Assembly: GCF_030167905.1 (NCBI RefSeq)
Contig: NZ_JARGNA010000003.1
Coordinates: 248,001-312,000 of the forward strand
DNA length: 64,000 nt
Source of the DNA: Flavobacterium terrisoli
GTDB lineage: Bacteria > Bacteroidota > Bacteroidia > Flavobacteriales > Flavobacteriaceae
Reading direction: 5' to 3'
Shown here: positions 1-8,654 of the stretch, one piece after another
Layout of the letters: every line of letters begins with the position of its first letter
Numbering within the stretch: the stretch's first letter is position 1
Program-made: the position numbers and the translations under genes
Notes under the pieces: model-generated
The model's database searches: none
Told to the model about the DNA's origin: nothing
What the model saw: the letters and a program-made list of their open reading frames with translations, nothing else

Positions 1-1
1 A

Positions 2-1702
2 GTCATAAGACACTCATCACAAGTTGATGCCTTAAAATTATTTTTCTCGCAGTTTTTCTCTATTGCGGTTTTAATATCAATCAATTATTCCGCGTTTATT
101 TATTGGAATAATAAGTTTTTCCTAACCACCGGATTGGTGATAAACGGAATAATATCCTTTTGTTTCTTATTCTTTTACAGAATAGTGGTGAAGTATACTT
201 TTGAACATTATTTTAATAATAAAAATACAGACAACCTCACCAAAGCCTTGATCTTCGGGTCTGATGTGAATGCGATTGCTTTGGCCAACTCGCTGCAGTC
301 AGAATCTCCAAAACGATTTAAAGTGATTGGGTTCATGGATAAGTCTGCCCAAAACACAACGAAGAGGATTCATAATTTACCGATTTTTACCGGGAATGTA
401 ATCACAGTTTTGAGAACAATGGATGCCGATGCCCTGATATTTGCCGATAAATCCATTTCAAAAGATGAGCGTTCCCAAATCATTGAAGATTGTTTGGAAT
501 ACAATTTTAAGGTATTTACCATTCCGCTTTTAAATGATTTAGAAGACCAAAAAGAAATCTCCAAAAAGATTAAAAACTTCGAAATTCTTGATTTGTTGGA
601 GCGTAAACCAATCGTTTTAGACAACAATTCAATCTCGAAGCAGTTGCATAACAAAACCATTTTAGTGACCGGTGCTGCCGGTTCCATCGGAAGTGAAATT
701 GTGCGCCAGGTGATTTTGTTTAAGCCTAAAAAGATTATTGTTTTAGATCAGGCTGAAACTCCATTGCACAATCTTAGCCTGGAAATTTCCAGTTTGGATC
801 CGGACGTGGAAACCATCAATATCATTTCCGATATTAAGAATATTGACGAAGTAGAACAGGTTTTCATAAAGCACAAGCCGGAAGTGGTTTACCATGCTGC
901 CGCTTATAAGCATGTACCATTGATGGAAGAGAATCCGGCACAGGCGATTTTGAATAATGTTATGGGAACCCGAAATTTAGCCGATTTGTCTGCAAAGTAT
1001 AATGTCAAAAACTTTGTAATGGTTTCTACGGACAAAGCGGTAAATCCGAGTAATGTTATGGGTGCCAGCAAGCGAATTGCCGAAAAATATGTACAGTCAC
1101 TGGATTATAAATTAAAGAATGAAAACCCTAAAAACTGTACCAAGTTCATCACCACCAGATTCGGAAATGTACTTGGCTCCAACGGTTCTGTAGTTCCTTT
1201 GTTCACCAGGCAAATTCAGGCCGGTGGTCCCATTACCATTACACATCCTGAAATCATCCGATATTTTATGACTATTCCGGAAGCGTGCCAGTTGGTTTTG
1301 GAAGCCGGAGCAATGGGTCAGGGCGGAGAAATTTATATTTTTGATATGGGTCAGCCGGTTAAAATTATTGATTTGGCTAAGAAAATGATTCGTTTAGCTG
1401 GATTTACGCCCGATAATGAAATCAAAATCAAGATTATCGGACTCAGACCCGGTGAAAAATTATATGAAGAATTACTCAATGATACTTCAAAAACTTTACC
1501 GACACACAACACCAAAATTATGATTTCGCAAGACGAGTTTCATCACCATGATGATTTAAACAGTTCAATAAATTTACTGATTGAAACTGCTAAAGTCAAA
1601 CCGAATCACACGATTGTGTCCAAAATGAAAAAAATAGTTCCCGAATACAAGAGCCTGAATTCTGTTTATGAAGCATTGGATAATGTCAATGTGAAAAATT
1701 AG
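2..1702 (+). CDS. Membrane-bound UDP-GlcNAc 4,6-dehydratase-like protein (FlaA1/PglF/WbpM family), 5' truncated
   Basis: The frame is open from base 2, so the true start lies left of the window; the TTG at 134 is only an internal codon. The visible part is about 567 residues, against about 640 for full-length long-form family members. Hydrophobic segments at the left end are the remains of the N-terminal membrane domain. A CoA-binding-like region follows, then a Rossmann SDR domain with the glycine motif VTGAAGSIGSE (bases about 663-700). The active-site stretch NPSNVMGASKR has Met (1058-1060) where short SDR enzymes have Tyr, with Lys at 1070-1072; this Met/Lys arrangement is typical of the long PglF/WbpM type. 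Such enzymes make UDP-4-keto-6-deoxy-HexNAc, the precursor of QuiNAc, FucNAc or bacillosamine. It probably supplies a precursor for the polysaccharide locus downstream. The exact product sugar cannot be read from the sequence. Confidence 0.9.
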   Translation, partial: VIRHSSQVDALKLFFSQFFSIAVLISINYSAFIYWNNKFFLTTGLVINGIISFCFLFFYRIVVKYTFEHYFNNKNTDNLTKALIFGSDVNAIALANSLQSESPKRFKVIGFMDKSAQNTTKRIHNLPIFTGNVITVLRTMDADALIFADKSISKDERSQIIEDCLEYNFKVFTIPLLNDLEDQKEISKKIKNFEILDLLERKPIVLDNNSISKQLHNKTILVTGAAGSIGSEIVRQVILFKPKKIIVLDQAETPLHNLSLEISSLDPDVETINIISDIKNIDEVEQVFIKHKPEVVYHAAAYKHVPLMEENPAQAILNNVMGTRNLADLSAKYNVKNFVMVSTDKAVNPSNVMGASKRIAEKYVQSLDYKLKNENPKNCTKFITTRFGNVLGSNGSVVPLFTRQIQAGGPITITHPEIIRYFMTIPEACQLVLEAGAMGQGGEIYIFDMGQPVKIIDLAKKMIRLAGFTPDNEIKIKIIGLRPGEKLYEELLNDTSKTLPTHNTKIMISQDEFHHHDDLNSSINLLIETAKVKPNHTIVSKMKKIVPEYKSLNSVYEALDNVNVKN

Positions 1703-1745
1703 TTCTTGCAGCTTCTTTACACAAACTACTAATAAATCTTTATAT

Positions 1746-1774
1746 TACAATATGATTTATAAAATCATATTGTA
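1746..1774. promoter_or_regulatory. Perfect 13-bp inverted repeat upstream of the wza-wzc pair, touching a -7 box
   Basis: The arms TACAATATGATTT (1746-1758) and AAATCATATTGTA (1762-1774) are exact reverse complements around the 3-base centre ATA. The right arm runs into TAGATTTG (1773-1780), which matches the Bacteroidota -7 consensus TAnnTTTG. No clear -33 TTG lies 17-23 bases upstream, as expected if an activator helps. The AT-rich arms and lack of a following T-run argue against a terminator. I infer an operator for the export genes starting at 1831. The rest of the 128-base gap shows nothing else. Confidence 0.55.
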
Positions 1775-1830
1775 GATTTGCAATCTTAAAATATTAGTTG
1801 ATTTAATAATAACTCACAAATTTCTATAAA

Positions 1831-2598
1831 ATGATTAAAAAGTTATTGCTCTTTATAATAGTGTCAATTCTTTTGGTTTCCTGCGCCAACAAAAAAGATA
1901 TTTTATATTATCAAGACATACAAAATAATTCCCAAGACCAAATTAGCTATTTATCCAGTAATGTTCAGATTAATGACATATTGTATATTAAGGTTTCGGC
2001 CATTATACAGGAATCAGCTGATCCGTTTAATATTACCAACAGCAGCAACGGAAATGGAAATGTCAATATAGAATCGTATAAAATTCAGGGATACTTGGTT
2101 TCACAGGAAGGAAACATCATTTTCCCGTTATTGGGTAAAATCAATGTTGTTGGAAAAAGTACCGACGAAGTTCAGGATTTATTGGCTAAAAGGCTGATTG
2201 ATTTTGGCTATATCAAAGAGCCGACAGTAAGTGTTAGAATCATCAATAGCAAGGTAACGGTTCTGGGCGAAGTTAAGCAACCGGGTACTTATGCTTTTGA
2301 CGAACAGAATATCTCTCTAAACCAAGCCATTGGTTATGCCGGCGACTTAACAATTAATGGGGTTAGAAAAGATGTTTTGCTGATAAGAGAAGTAAATGGA
2401 GTGAGAACTTATATTCATTTGGATCTGACTTCTTCTAACTGGTTTAATAGTCCGTACTATTACGTGAAGCAAAACGATATCATTATTGTAAATCCAAATG
2501 GACCTAAAATCATGGCTTCCGGTTATTTGAATAGTATAGGAACAACTTTAGGGATAGTTTCCTTTGGAATTACTGTATATTTATTGTTAAAAAACTAA
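1831..2598 (+). CDS. wza: Polysaccharide export outer-membrane lipoprotein (Wza-like)
   Basis: This 255-residue protein starts with a lipoprotein signal peptide; the lipobox LVSC places the acylated cysteine at residue 18. It continues with a polysaccharide export domain (about 45-125) and an SLBB-like domain (about 130-215; VTVLGEVKQPGTYAF is characteristic). The C-terminal hydrophobic helix (about 230-252) fits the outer-membrane helix of Wza octamers. Members form the outer-membrane channel for capsule or exopolysaccharide. The next gene, 4 bases downstream, encodes the cognate Wzc-type kinase, so the two are surely cotranscribed. The length is short compared with E. coli Wza (about 380) but usual for Bacteroidota. 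A possible operator and -7 box lie at 1746-1780. Confidence 0.9.
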   Translation: MIKKLLLFIIVSILLVSCANKKDILYYQDIQNNSQDQISYLSSNVQINDILYIKVSAIIQESADPFNITNSSNGNGNVNIESYKIQGYLVSQEGNIIFPLLGKINVVGKSTDEVQDLLAKRLIDFGYIKEPTVSVRIINSKVTVLGEVKQPGTYAFDEQNISLNQAIGYAGDLTINGVRKDVLLIREVNGVRTYIHLDLTSSNWFNSPYYYVKQNDIIIVNPNGPKIMASGYLNSIGTTLGIVSFGITVYLLLKN

Positions 2599-2602
2599 TT
2601 CG

Positions 2603-5008
2603 ATGGAAAATCTTCATTTTGAATCCCAAAGGGATGAGAACAATCTAAATGTCATCAGTCAAATATTCAGATACGTAAGATTTTGGTATTGGTTTTTATT
2701 ATCGGCCTTGGTTTGCCTTCTAATTGTCAATTACTATTTGAACCATACGTTGCCTATTTATGAGACCAAAGCCAATATCAGAATCATCGATGATTCCAAA
2801 AACACCTTTGTGCTGCCGAATTCCGGCTTTACAGGAATCGGTAAGTCAAAAGTCAATCTTGACAATCAAATTGAAGTTTTAAAATCCCATAGGTTAGTTG
2901 AACAGGTAGCCAGAAGTCTCGATTTGACGACCCAGTATTATTCCATAGGGTATTTTAATAATGTCGAAATCTGGAAAAACAGGCCTTTTGCCATTACATG
3001 GTTGGATTCGTCCTTGAACATGGAAGACAAAAATATTTCGTTTGATATTGAAATTGTAGATGGAGGTTATAAACTTGTCAATTCAACTGATAGCGATAAA
3101 ATCTACAATTTTGGTACTATTCAAAAGATTAAGGGAGTTCCTTATAGGTTAGACCTTCAGGTTGGCGCCAAGTTAAACAAATTGCAAGAGAAAAAATACT
3201 CGATTCGTCATATCCCAATCAACACTTTAGTGATTGGACTGTCAAATAGTTTGACGATTGTCAACAGCAATGAGAACTCTGACATCCTAAACATATCTAT
3301 TTCGGGCGGAAATAAAGACAAATCAGAAGCCATACTAAACCAATTGATCAAACAGTTTGACATAGATGGTTTGAACGACAGAAGATTGGTTTCTGAAAGA
3401 ACGATTGAGTTTGTCAATGACCGTTTCAGATCTTTGGAAAGAGAATTGGATTCCATAGAATCTAACAAAGCCAGTTATAAGCAAAGCAACGAACTGACTT
3501 TCATTGAAGCCGATGCTTCTACAGCAACTTCAGGAAAAATTACATCCAATAACGATGTTTTTGCGACGGAAACCCAAATTGAATTATCCAAACTTTTGGA
3601 ACAAACGGTAAGATCAGATAAGAAACTGAATTTGCTTCCGACAAACTTAGGTGTTAGCAATGGTAATGTTAATGGCTTAATTGCAGATTTTAACACTGTC
3701 GTTTTAGAACGTGACCGATTTTTGGTTAGTGCAGGAGATAACAATCCTAAAATCAGAATCCTTAACAGTAAATTGATAGAACTTCAAAGAAACATTTTAG
3801 AATCTATCAAAACCTATCAGCAGGAGTTGCAAACTTCGCTTTCCCAAAATAATTTCATCAAAAGAACAAACACTCAGAAATTTAGCGCTATTCCAATTAA
3901 TGAGAAAGTCCTGAATTCCATAGAAAGACAGCGTGCGATTAAAGAATCGTTGTATATCCTTCTTTTGCAAAAAAGAGAAGAAGCAGCGGTGAATTTGGCG
4001 ATTACATCTTCTTCATTGAAAGTGGTTGATTATGCGATGACCAATGCAGCGCCAATTGCACCAAAAAGAGGCGCTTTTTATTTAGGTGCATTGCTTATCG
4101 GTCTTTTGATCCCTTTTCTGATTATTTACACAGGATTCTTGTTGGATGATAAATTGCATACCAAAGAAGACATTCTGAAACTGACCAAAAACAAAATCAT
4201 TCTTTCTGAAGTGCCACACATTGATTCTGAGGTGAAACTAACCAGTGTCAATGACAGGTCTTTGTTGGGAGAAACCTTTAGGATTTTAAGAACCAACCTG
4301 ACCTATATTTTCCCGTTGCAAAAGGAAAAATCAGGTCAGACATTAATGGTAACTTCAACCATCAAAGGAGAAGGAAAAACGTTTACCGCATTGAATTTAT
4401 CGATTTCCTTTTCGATAATGAACAAAAAGGTTTTATTGATTGGAGCTGATATGCGTAATCCTCAGTTGCACAATTACCTGAATGTTAAAAAGAATGACAA
4501 AGGATTGCAAAACTATCTGCACGATATGTCAATCGATTGGCACTCAATTGTTAAGAAAAACATGAACGGAATTGAGAATCTGGATATCATCATGTCGGGT
4601 GTAATTCCGCCAAACCCTGCAGAATTACTTTCTAACGGAAGGCTTGAAACCTTAATTGCGGAAGCTAAAAAAGAGTACGATTACATCATCGTTGATACGC
4701 CGCCAACATTATTGGTGACCGATACACTGGTTATTTCTCATCTTGTTGATACAACGTTATACGTTGTAAGAGCCGACTTTACGCCTAAAAATATCTTGGA
4801 GTTCTCAGTAGATTTGAGCAATAGAGGCAAACTGAAAAACATGGCTTATGTCATTAATAACGTAGGTTCTAACTATAAAGGTTATGGAAGAGGTTATGGT
4901 TACAAATACAGTTATAGCTATGCTTATGGTTATGGTTATGGCTATGACAATGAAACCGAAGGTAAAAAGTCATTCTTAAAACGAATTTTATCCATCTTTA
5001 AAAAATAA
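2603..5008 (+). CDS. wzc: Wzc-like polysaccharide co-polymerase / tyrosine autokinase
   Basis: This 801-residue inner-membrane protein has the Wzz chain-length domain between two membrane helices (about 28-47 and 490-513) and a coiled-coil-rich periplasmic part. A cytoplasmic BY-kinase follows. The kinase motifs are the Walker A stretch STIKGEGKTF (about 583-592), the A' motif LLIGADMRNP (about 611-620) and the Walker B stretch DYIIVDTPP (about 692-700). The C-terminal tail has 11 tyrosines between residues 758 and 781, alternating with small residues; this is the autophosphorylation cluster that controls Wzc oligomer cycling. The protein works with Wza to span the envelope and set polymer length. 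The convergent gene that begins 5 bases after its stop encodes the matching phosphatase. Confidence 0.93.
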   Translation: MENLHFESQRDENNLNVISQIFRYVRFWYWFLLSALVCLLIVNYYLNHTLPIYETKANIRIIDDSKNTFVLPNSGFTGIGKSKVNLDNQIEVLKSHRLVEQVARSLDLTTQYYSIGYFNNVEIWKNRPFAITWLDSSLNMEDKNISFDIEIVDGGYKLVNSTDSDKIYNFGTIQKIKGVPYRLDLQVGAKLNKLQEKKYSIRHIPINTLVIGLSNSLTIVNSNENSDILNISISGGNKDKSEAILNQLIKQFDIDGLNDRRLVSERTIEFVNDRFRSLERELDSIESNKASYKQSNELTFIEADASTATSGKITSNNDVFATETQIELSKLLEQTVRSDKKLNLLPTNLGVSNGNVNGLIADFNTVVLERDRFLVSAGDNNPKIRILNSKLIELQRNILESIKTYQQELQTSLSQNNFIKRTNTQKFSAIPINEKVLNSIERQRAIKESLYILLLQKREEAAVNLAITSSSLKVVDYAMTNAAPIAPKRGAFYLGALLIGLLIPFLIIYTGFLLDDKLHTKEDILKLTKNKIILSEVPHIDSEVKLTSVNDRSLLGETFRILRTNLTYIFPLQKEKSGQTLMVTSTIKGEGKTFTALNLSISFSIMNKKVLLIGADMRNPQLHNYLNVKKNDKGLQNYLHDMSIDWHSIVKKNMNGIENLDIIMSGVIPPNPAELLSNGRLETLIAEAKKEYDYIIVDTPPTLLVTDTLVISHLVDTTLYVVRADFTPKNILEFSVDLSNRGKLKNMAYVINNVGSNYKGYGRGYGYKYSYSYAYGYGYGYDNETEGKKSFLKRILSIFKK

Positions 5009-5012
5009 GGAT

Positions 5013-5750
5013 TTAGAAATCAAAAAAAGAATTGTTCTGGAAAGCAGATTTTAAAAAATCATGGTTTTTCAGGACAATTTTTTTTTGCATAAACTCCAAA
5101 TGTCTCGCGTGGTGAACATCTGAGCCCACAAAATCAATCAGTTGTTCTTTTAATAAAAGATCTGAAATCCTGGCAACACGCTGACCATAATAACCTGTTG
5201 TGGAAAGCATGTTCAATTGAAAAAGACAACCGGCTTTCTTTAATTTTTTGTACTTCTCAATGGAATGATGGTAAAAGCCATAACGTTCAGGATGTGCCAA
5301 AACGGGTTGGTATCCGGCAATTTGAAGCTCAAACAGGATATCATAAAGTTGTATCGGCGGATTTAAATAGGATATTTCAACAAGAACATAGTTTTCCTTT
5401 AAAGTCAGTAATTTTTCATGAATAAAAAGCTCCCTGAACTCTGAATCAATCATGTATTCTGCAGCTGCTTTGAAATTATGCCCAATCTCAGGTACAGTTA
5501 ACTCTTCTATGGTATTTTTTAATTTGTCTTCAATTTGCGTTCGGGTATTTTGCCATACTTCGCCCATCACGTGCGGTGTGGTGATAAACTTGGTAATGCC
5601 CATTTGCTTCATGCCTTCAATGAGCGTTGCAGTATCTTCAATACTCGCAGCACCATCATCAATACCGGGAAGTAAATGGGAATGTATATCGATGTGATTG
5701 TTTGGAATTAAATCACATAAAAATGGCTTGTTTCTTTGGAAGAAAATCAA
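5013..5750 (-). CDS. cpsB: PHP-type protein-tyrosine phosphatase (CpsB/CapC/YwqE family)
   Basis: The protein carries the metal-binding PHP motifs HIDIHSHLLPGIDDG, TPHVMGE, LAHPERY and VGSDVHH that define the manganese-dependent tyrosine phosphatases acting on Wzc-type kinases. It should remove phosphate from the tyrosine tail of the kinase encoded convergently 4 bases away. The frame stays open to a GTG at 5840, which would add a basic 30-residue N-terminus not usual in the family. I prefer the TTG at 5750, giving about 245 residues and a start close to the conserved FLCDLIPNN segment. A TATTTTTG -7-like box on this strand (5776-5769) is compatible with that start. The opposite orientation gives it separate expression from its substrate. 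Confidence 0.88.
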   Translation of the reverse strand: MIFFQRNKPFLCDLIPNNHIDIHSHLLPGIDDGAASIEDTATLIEGMKQMGITKFITTPHVMGEVWQNTRTQIEDKLKNTIEELTVPEIGHNFKAAAEYMIDSEFRELFIHEKLLTLKENYVLVEISYLNPPIQLYDILFELQIAGYQPVLAHPERYGFYHHSIEKYKKLKKAGCLFQLNMLSTTGYYGQRVARISDLLLKEQLIDFVGSDVHHARHLEFMQKKIVLKNHDFLKSAFQNNSFFDF

Positions 5751-5867
5751 AATATGGAATCTTTTATACAAAAATAGATTATTTTTTTTAATAAAATTGT
5801 CGTTTTCTTTTTCTAAATTTGGAAACCAATTGCAAGTCACGAACCGGTAATGAATACCTGAAATGGC

Positions 5868-5881
5868 TTGATAATTATCAA
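5868..5881. promoter_or_regulatory. 14-bp perfect palindrome just upstream of the ABC transporter start
   Basis: TTGATAATTATCAA is self-complementary over all 14 bases and ends 7 bases before the ATG at 5889. A TAAATTTG box lies at 5814-5821. The palindrome could be an operator or a small hairpin covering the initiation region. Its position argues that translation begins at 5889 rather than at the TTG (5868) inside it. The functional reading is inference. Confidence 0.4.
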
Positions 5882-5888
5882 TCTAAAA

Positions 5889-7691
5889 ATGATTAAGAGA
5901 AAGGCGATACAATTTCTAAAAACTAATTTCGAACATCTGTTTTTTTTTTACAGCTATCTAAAAACTAAACTTTTATACGTTGTTCTTTTCAGTTTTTTTG
6001 TAAGTCTGCTCGATGCATTGAGTCTGTCAATGTTCATTCCGCTTTTTGAAGTCGCTTCCCAAAGTGCCAATGCGACCAATAGCAACAAGCTAAGTCATTA
6101 CTTTGTTTCCTTTTTGGAACTGCTCAATTTATCGCCAACAATTAACAGCGTGCTGTTTTTGATGGTTTTCTTTTTTGTGCTAAAAGCAGTTTTCAGGTAT
6201 TTGGATGTGTATTTCAGAAATTTAGTCAATTCCTATTTTGTAAAAAAGATAAGAATCGAACTGTTGAATTTGATTTCAAACCTTAAGTATTCCAAATTCA
6301 TCTCCACCGATTTAGGAACCATTCAAAACTCACTGACCACCGAAGTAGTCAACGTGAACAATGCCTACACGCATTATATATCGGTGATTCAAAACTCCAT
6401 TTTTATCATTGTTTATATTTCAATGTCTTTTTGGGTCAATTCTAAATTTACCCTGATCATTATTTTTGGTGGTTGGATTTCCAAAGTTTTGTTCCAAAGA
6501 TTCTACAGCAACTCCAAAGCATTGTCTTTCTCCATTGCCAATAAAAATGGGATGTTGGCCAGTCTTTTGATGCAACAGGTAAATAATTTCAAGTATTTGA
6601 AATCAACGGCGACGATGCCGATTTACTCCAAAAAACTGGAAGAATCAATCGTCGAAATTGAAGATGACCAATTAAAAATCGGGAAAATCAGCGCCAGGGT
6701 TTTATCCATCAGGGAACCTATTGTTGTTTTCTTTTTGGTGATTGCCATCTTTGTTCAGGTGAATGTTATTGGCGGTACCTTGAGTTCTGTTTTACCAAGT
6801 TTACTGTTCTTTTACAGGGCTTTTAATAGCCTTATGAGCGTGCAGTTGAGCTGGACGGCATTCCTGAAATATGTTGGTTCTGTTCAACACATCACCGAAT
6901 TTAAAACCCAACTCAGATCTGAAGCCGAAAATTTAAGAGGCAATCAGTTTAATGGTTTTACCAATGAGATTAAGTTTGACAATGTTTCTTTTGAATATTC
7001 AAGCGAAAGCAAAGTATTGGACGATATCAACTACACGATTAACAAAAATAAAACCATTGCCATTGTAGGGAAAAGTGGTTCAGGAAAAACCACTTTTGTC
7101 AATCTGCTGTCGGGATTGTTGGTGCCAAACCAAGGCCAGATTCTCATCGATAATGTGAGTTTGGATAGCTATAACATCAACACATACCGAAGTAAAATCG
7201 GATTGATTTCACAGGAAACAGTTGTTTTTAATGATACTTTATTTAACAATGTGACGTTTTGGTCACAGAAAAACGAACATAATTTAGCAAAATTCAAATC
7301 GGTAATCGAAAAGGTTGACCTACAGGAGTTTTTAGAAAGAAGCAATTCCAAAGAAGATATCATGCTGGGAGATAACGGTGTTGTGATGTCCGGCGGTCAG
7401 CGGCAACGACTTTCCATTGCCAGGGAATTATTCAAAGACACTGAAATCCTAATCCTTGACGAAGCCACTTCGGCCTTGGATTCCCAAACTGAAAAGCTCA
7501 TTCAGGAAAGTATAGACAGGATAAAAGGTTCATTAACCATCATTATTATTGCCCACAGATTGTCTACCATCAAAAGTGCAGACACTATTCTTCTGTTGAA
7601 AAATGGCCGAATTGACGCAGAAGGCAACTTCCAGGATTTGGTCAAAAAATCACCTGTTTTTTCCAAAATGGTAGAATTACAAGAGATTTAA
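5889..7691 (+). CDS. ABC exporter, fused permease-ATPase (MsbA/PglK-like)
   Basis: This roughly 600-residue half-transporter has an N-terminal six-helix exporter domain (about 20-320) and a C-terminal nucleotide-binding domain. The ATPase motifs are all present: Walker A GKSGSGKTT (about 394-402), signature VMSGGQRQRL (about 498-507), Walker B ILILDEATSALD (about 520-531) and the H-loop AHRLST (about 555). I start at ATG 5889; the in-frame TTG at 5868 sits inside a palindrome. The family flips lipids or lipid-linked oligosaccharides (MsbA, PglK, WlaB) or exports peptides. It lies between the capsule export genes and the sugar genes, and no Wzx-type flippase is visible in the locus. I therefore suggest it flips the undecaprenyl-linked repeat unit. 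That role is inference. Confidence 0.88.
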   Translation: MIKRKAIQFLKTNFEHLFFFYSYLKTKLLYVVLFSFFVSLLDALSLSMFIPLFEVASQSANATNSNKLSHYFVSFLELLNLSPTINSVLFLMVFFFVLKAVFRYLDVYFRNLVNSYFVKKIRIELLNLISNLKYSKFISTDLGTIQNSLTTEVVNVNNAYTHYISVIQNSIFIIVYISMSFWVNSKFTLIIIFGGWISKVLFQRFYSNSKALSFSIANKNGMLASLLMQQVNNFKYLKSTATMPIYSKKLEESIVEIEDDQLKIGKISARVLSIREPIVVFFLVIAIFVQVNVIGGTLSSVLPSLLFFYRAFNSLMSVQLSWTAFLKYVGSVQHITEFKTQLRSEAENLRGNQFNGFTNEIKFDNVSFEYSSESKVLDDINYTINKNKTIAIVGKSGSGKTTFVNLLSGLLVPNQGQILIDNVSLDSYNINTYRSKIGLISQETVVFNDTLFNNVTFWSQKNEHNLAKFKSVIEKVDLQEFLERSNSKEDIMLGDNGVVMSGGQRQRLSIARELFKDTEILILDEATSALDSQTEKLIQESIDRIKGSLTIIIIAHRLSTIKSADTILLLKNGRIDAEGNFQDLVKKSPVFSKMVELQEI

Positions 7692-7709
7692 GCCTTAAAC
7701 TTTTTCCAA

Positions 7710-8624
7710 ATGTCGCTACAAAATCCAAAGGTTTCCGTTTTAATCTCTACCAAAAACCGTTGCGAAGACTTGCTTTTCTCATTGGGAAAGGTGATGCCCC
7801 TGCTCAATGAAAATGTTTCCTGCCTTGTTTTTGATGATGGTTCAACTGATGGCACTTGTGAAAAAGTAAGACAGCAATTTCCCCAAATTACATTGCACAG
7901 AAATGAAACTTCGAAAGGGTATATGTATTGCCGCAATCGAATGCTTAATGAAACCGAAGCGGATTATGCCATTTCACTCGATGACGATGCGCATTTCCTG
8001 ACTCAGAACCCAACAGAAATTATAACCCGTTTTTTCTCTGAAAACCCAAATTGTGGCTTAATCGCCGCCCGGATTTTTTGGAGTAAAACGCCGCCGGACA
8101 ATCAACAAAGTGATGATGTGACTCAAAAAGTAAAGAGTTTTATTGGTTGTGGACACGTTTGGCGGATGAAAGCCTGGCGGGAAATTCCCAATTATCCGGA
8201 ATGGTTTGAATTTTACGGAGAAGAAAATTTTGCTTCCTTCCAATTGTTTAAAACCAAATGGGAAGTGCAGTATGTTCCCGATATTTTAGTCCAGCATCGC
8301 GTTGACTTAAAGGAAAGAGCCAATGACAATAGTGCTTTTGCCTTTCGTTACCGAAGAGCGATTCGCGCCGATTGGTATACTTATTTTTTGTTTTTTCCTT
8401 TGTCTGTGATTCCAAAAAAGCTGGCTTATTCGCTTTGGATGCAGGGCAAAACCAAAATTTTCAGAGGCAATTTCAAGGTAATTCCACCTTTGTTTTTAGC
8501 CATAATCGATTTGTTTTTGGCCATGCCAAAATTGATTAAACACCGAAACGCACTAACTTCAGAAGAATATGCCGCTTACGGCAAATTAAACGAGGCAAAA
8601 ATATATTGGAAACCGGAAAAATAG
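7710..8624 (+). CDS. Glycosyltransferase family 2
   Basis: This 304-residue protein is a GT-A fold transferase. It opens with the strand-loop VSVLISTKNR, followed by the nucleotide-binding DDGSTDG (about 43-49) and the metal-binding SLDDDAHF (about 91-98). The C-terminal part has amphipathic and hydrophobic segments (about 225-275) that suggest membrane association. It starts 18 bases after the ABC transporter stop and reads in the same direction. Donor and acceptor sugars cannot be predicted. It should add one residue to the lipid-linked repeat unit on the cytoplasmic face. Confidence 0.85.
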   Translation: MSLQNPKVSVLISTKNRCEDLLFSLGKVMPLLNENVSCLVFDDGSTDGTCEKVRQQFPQITLHRNETSKGYMYCRNRMLNETEADYAISLDDDAHFLTQNPTEIITRFFSENPNCGLIAARIFWSKTPPDNQQSDDVTQKVKSFIGCGHVWRMKAWREIPNYPEWFEFYGEENFASFQLFKTKWEVQYVPDILVQHRVDLKERANDNSAFAFRYRRAIRADWYTYFLFFPLSVIPKKLAYSLWMQGKTKIFRGNFKVIPPLFLAIIDLFLAMPKLIKHRNALTSEEYAAYGKLNEAKIYWKPEK

Positions 8625-8654
8625 TTATTTTTACTTCCATTACAATCGATTTTG

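Noticed and set aside
134..1702. TTG at 134 as the start of the dehydratase gene
   Set aside because: The frame is open to base 2 and the upstream residues fit the family's membrane domain, so the gene is cut by the window edge.
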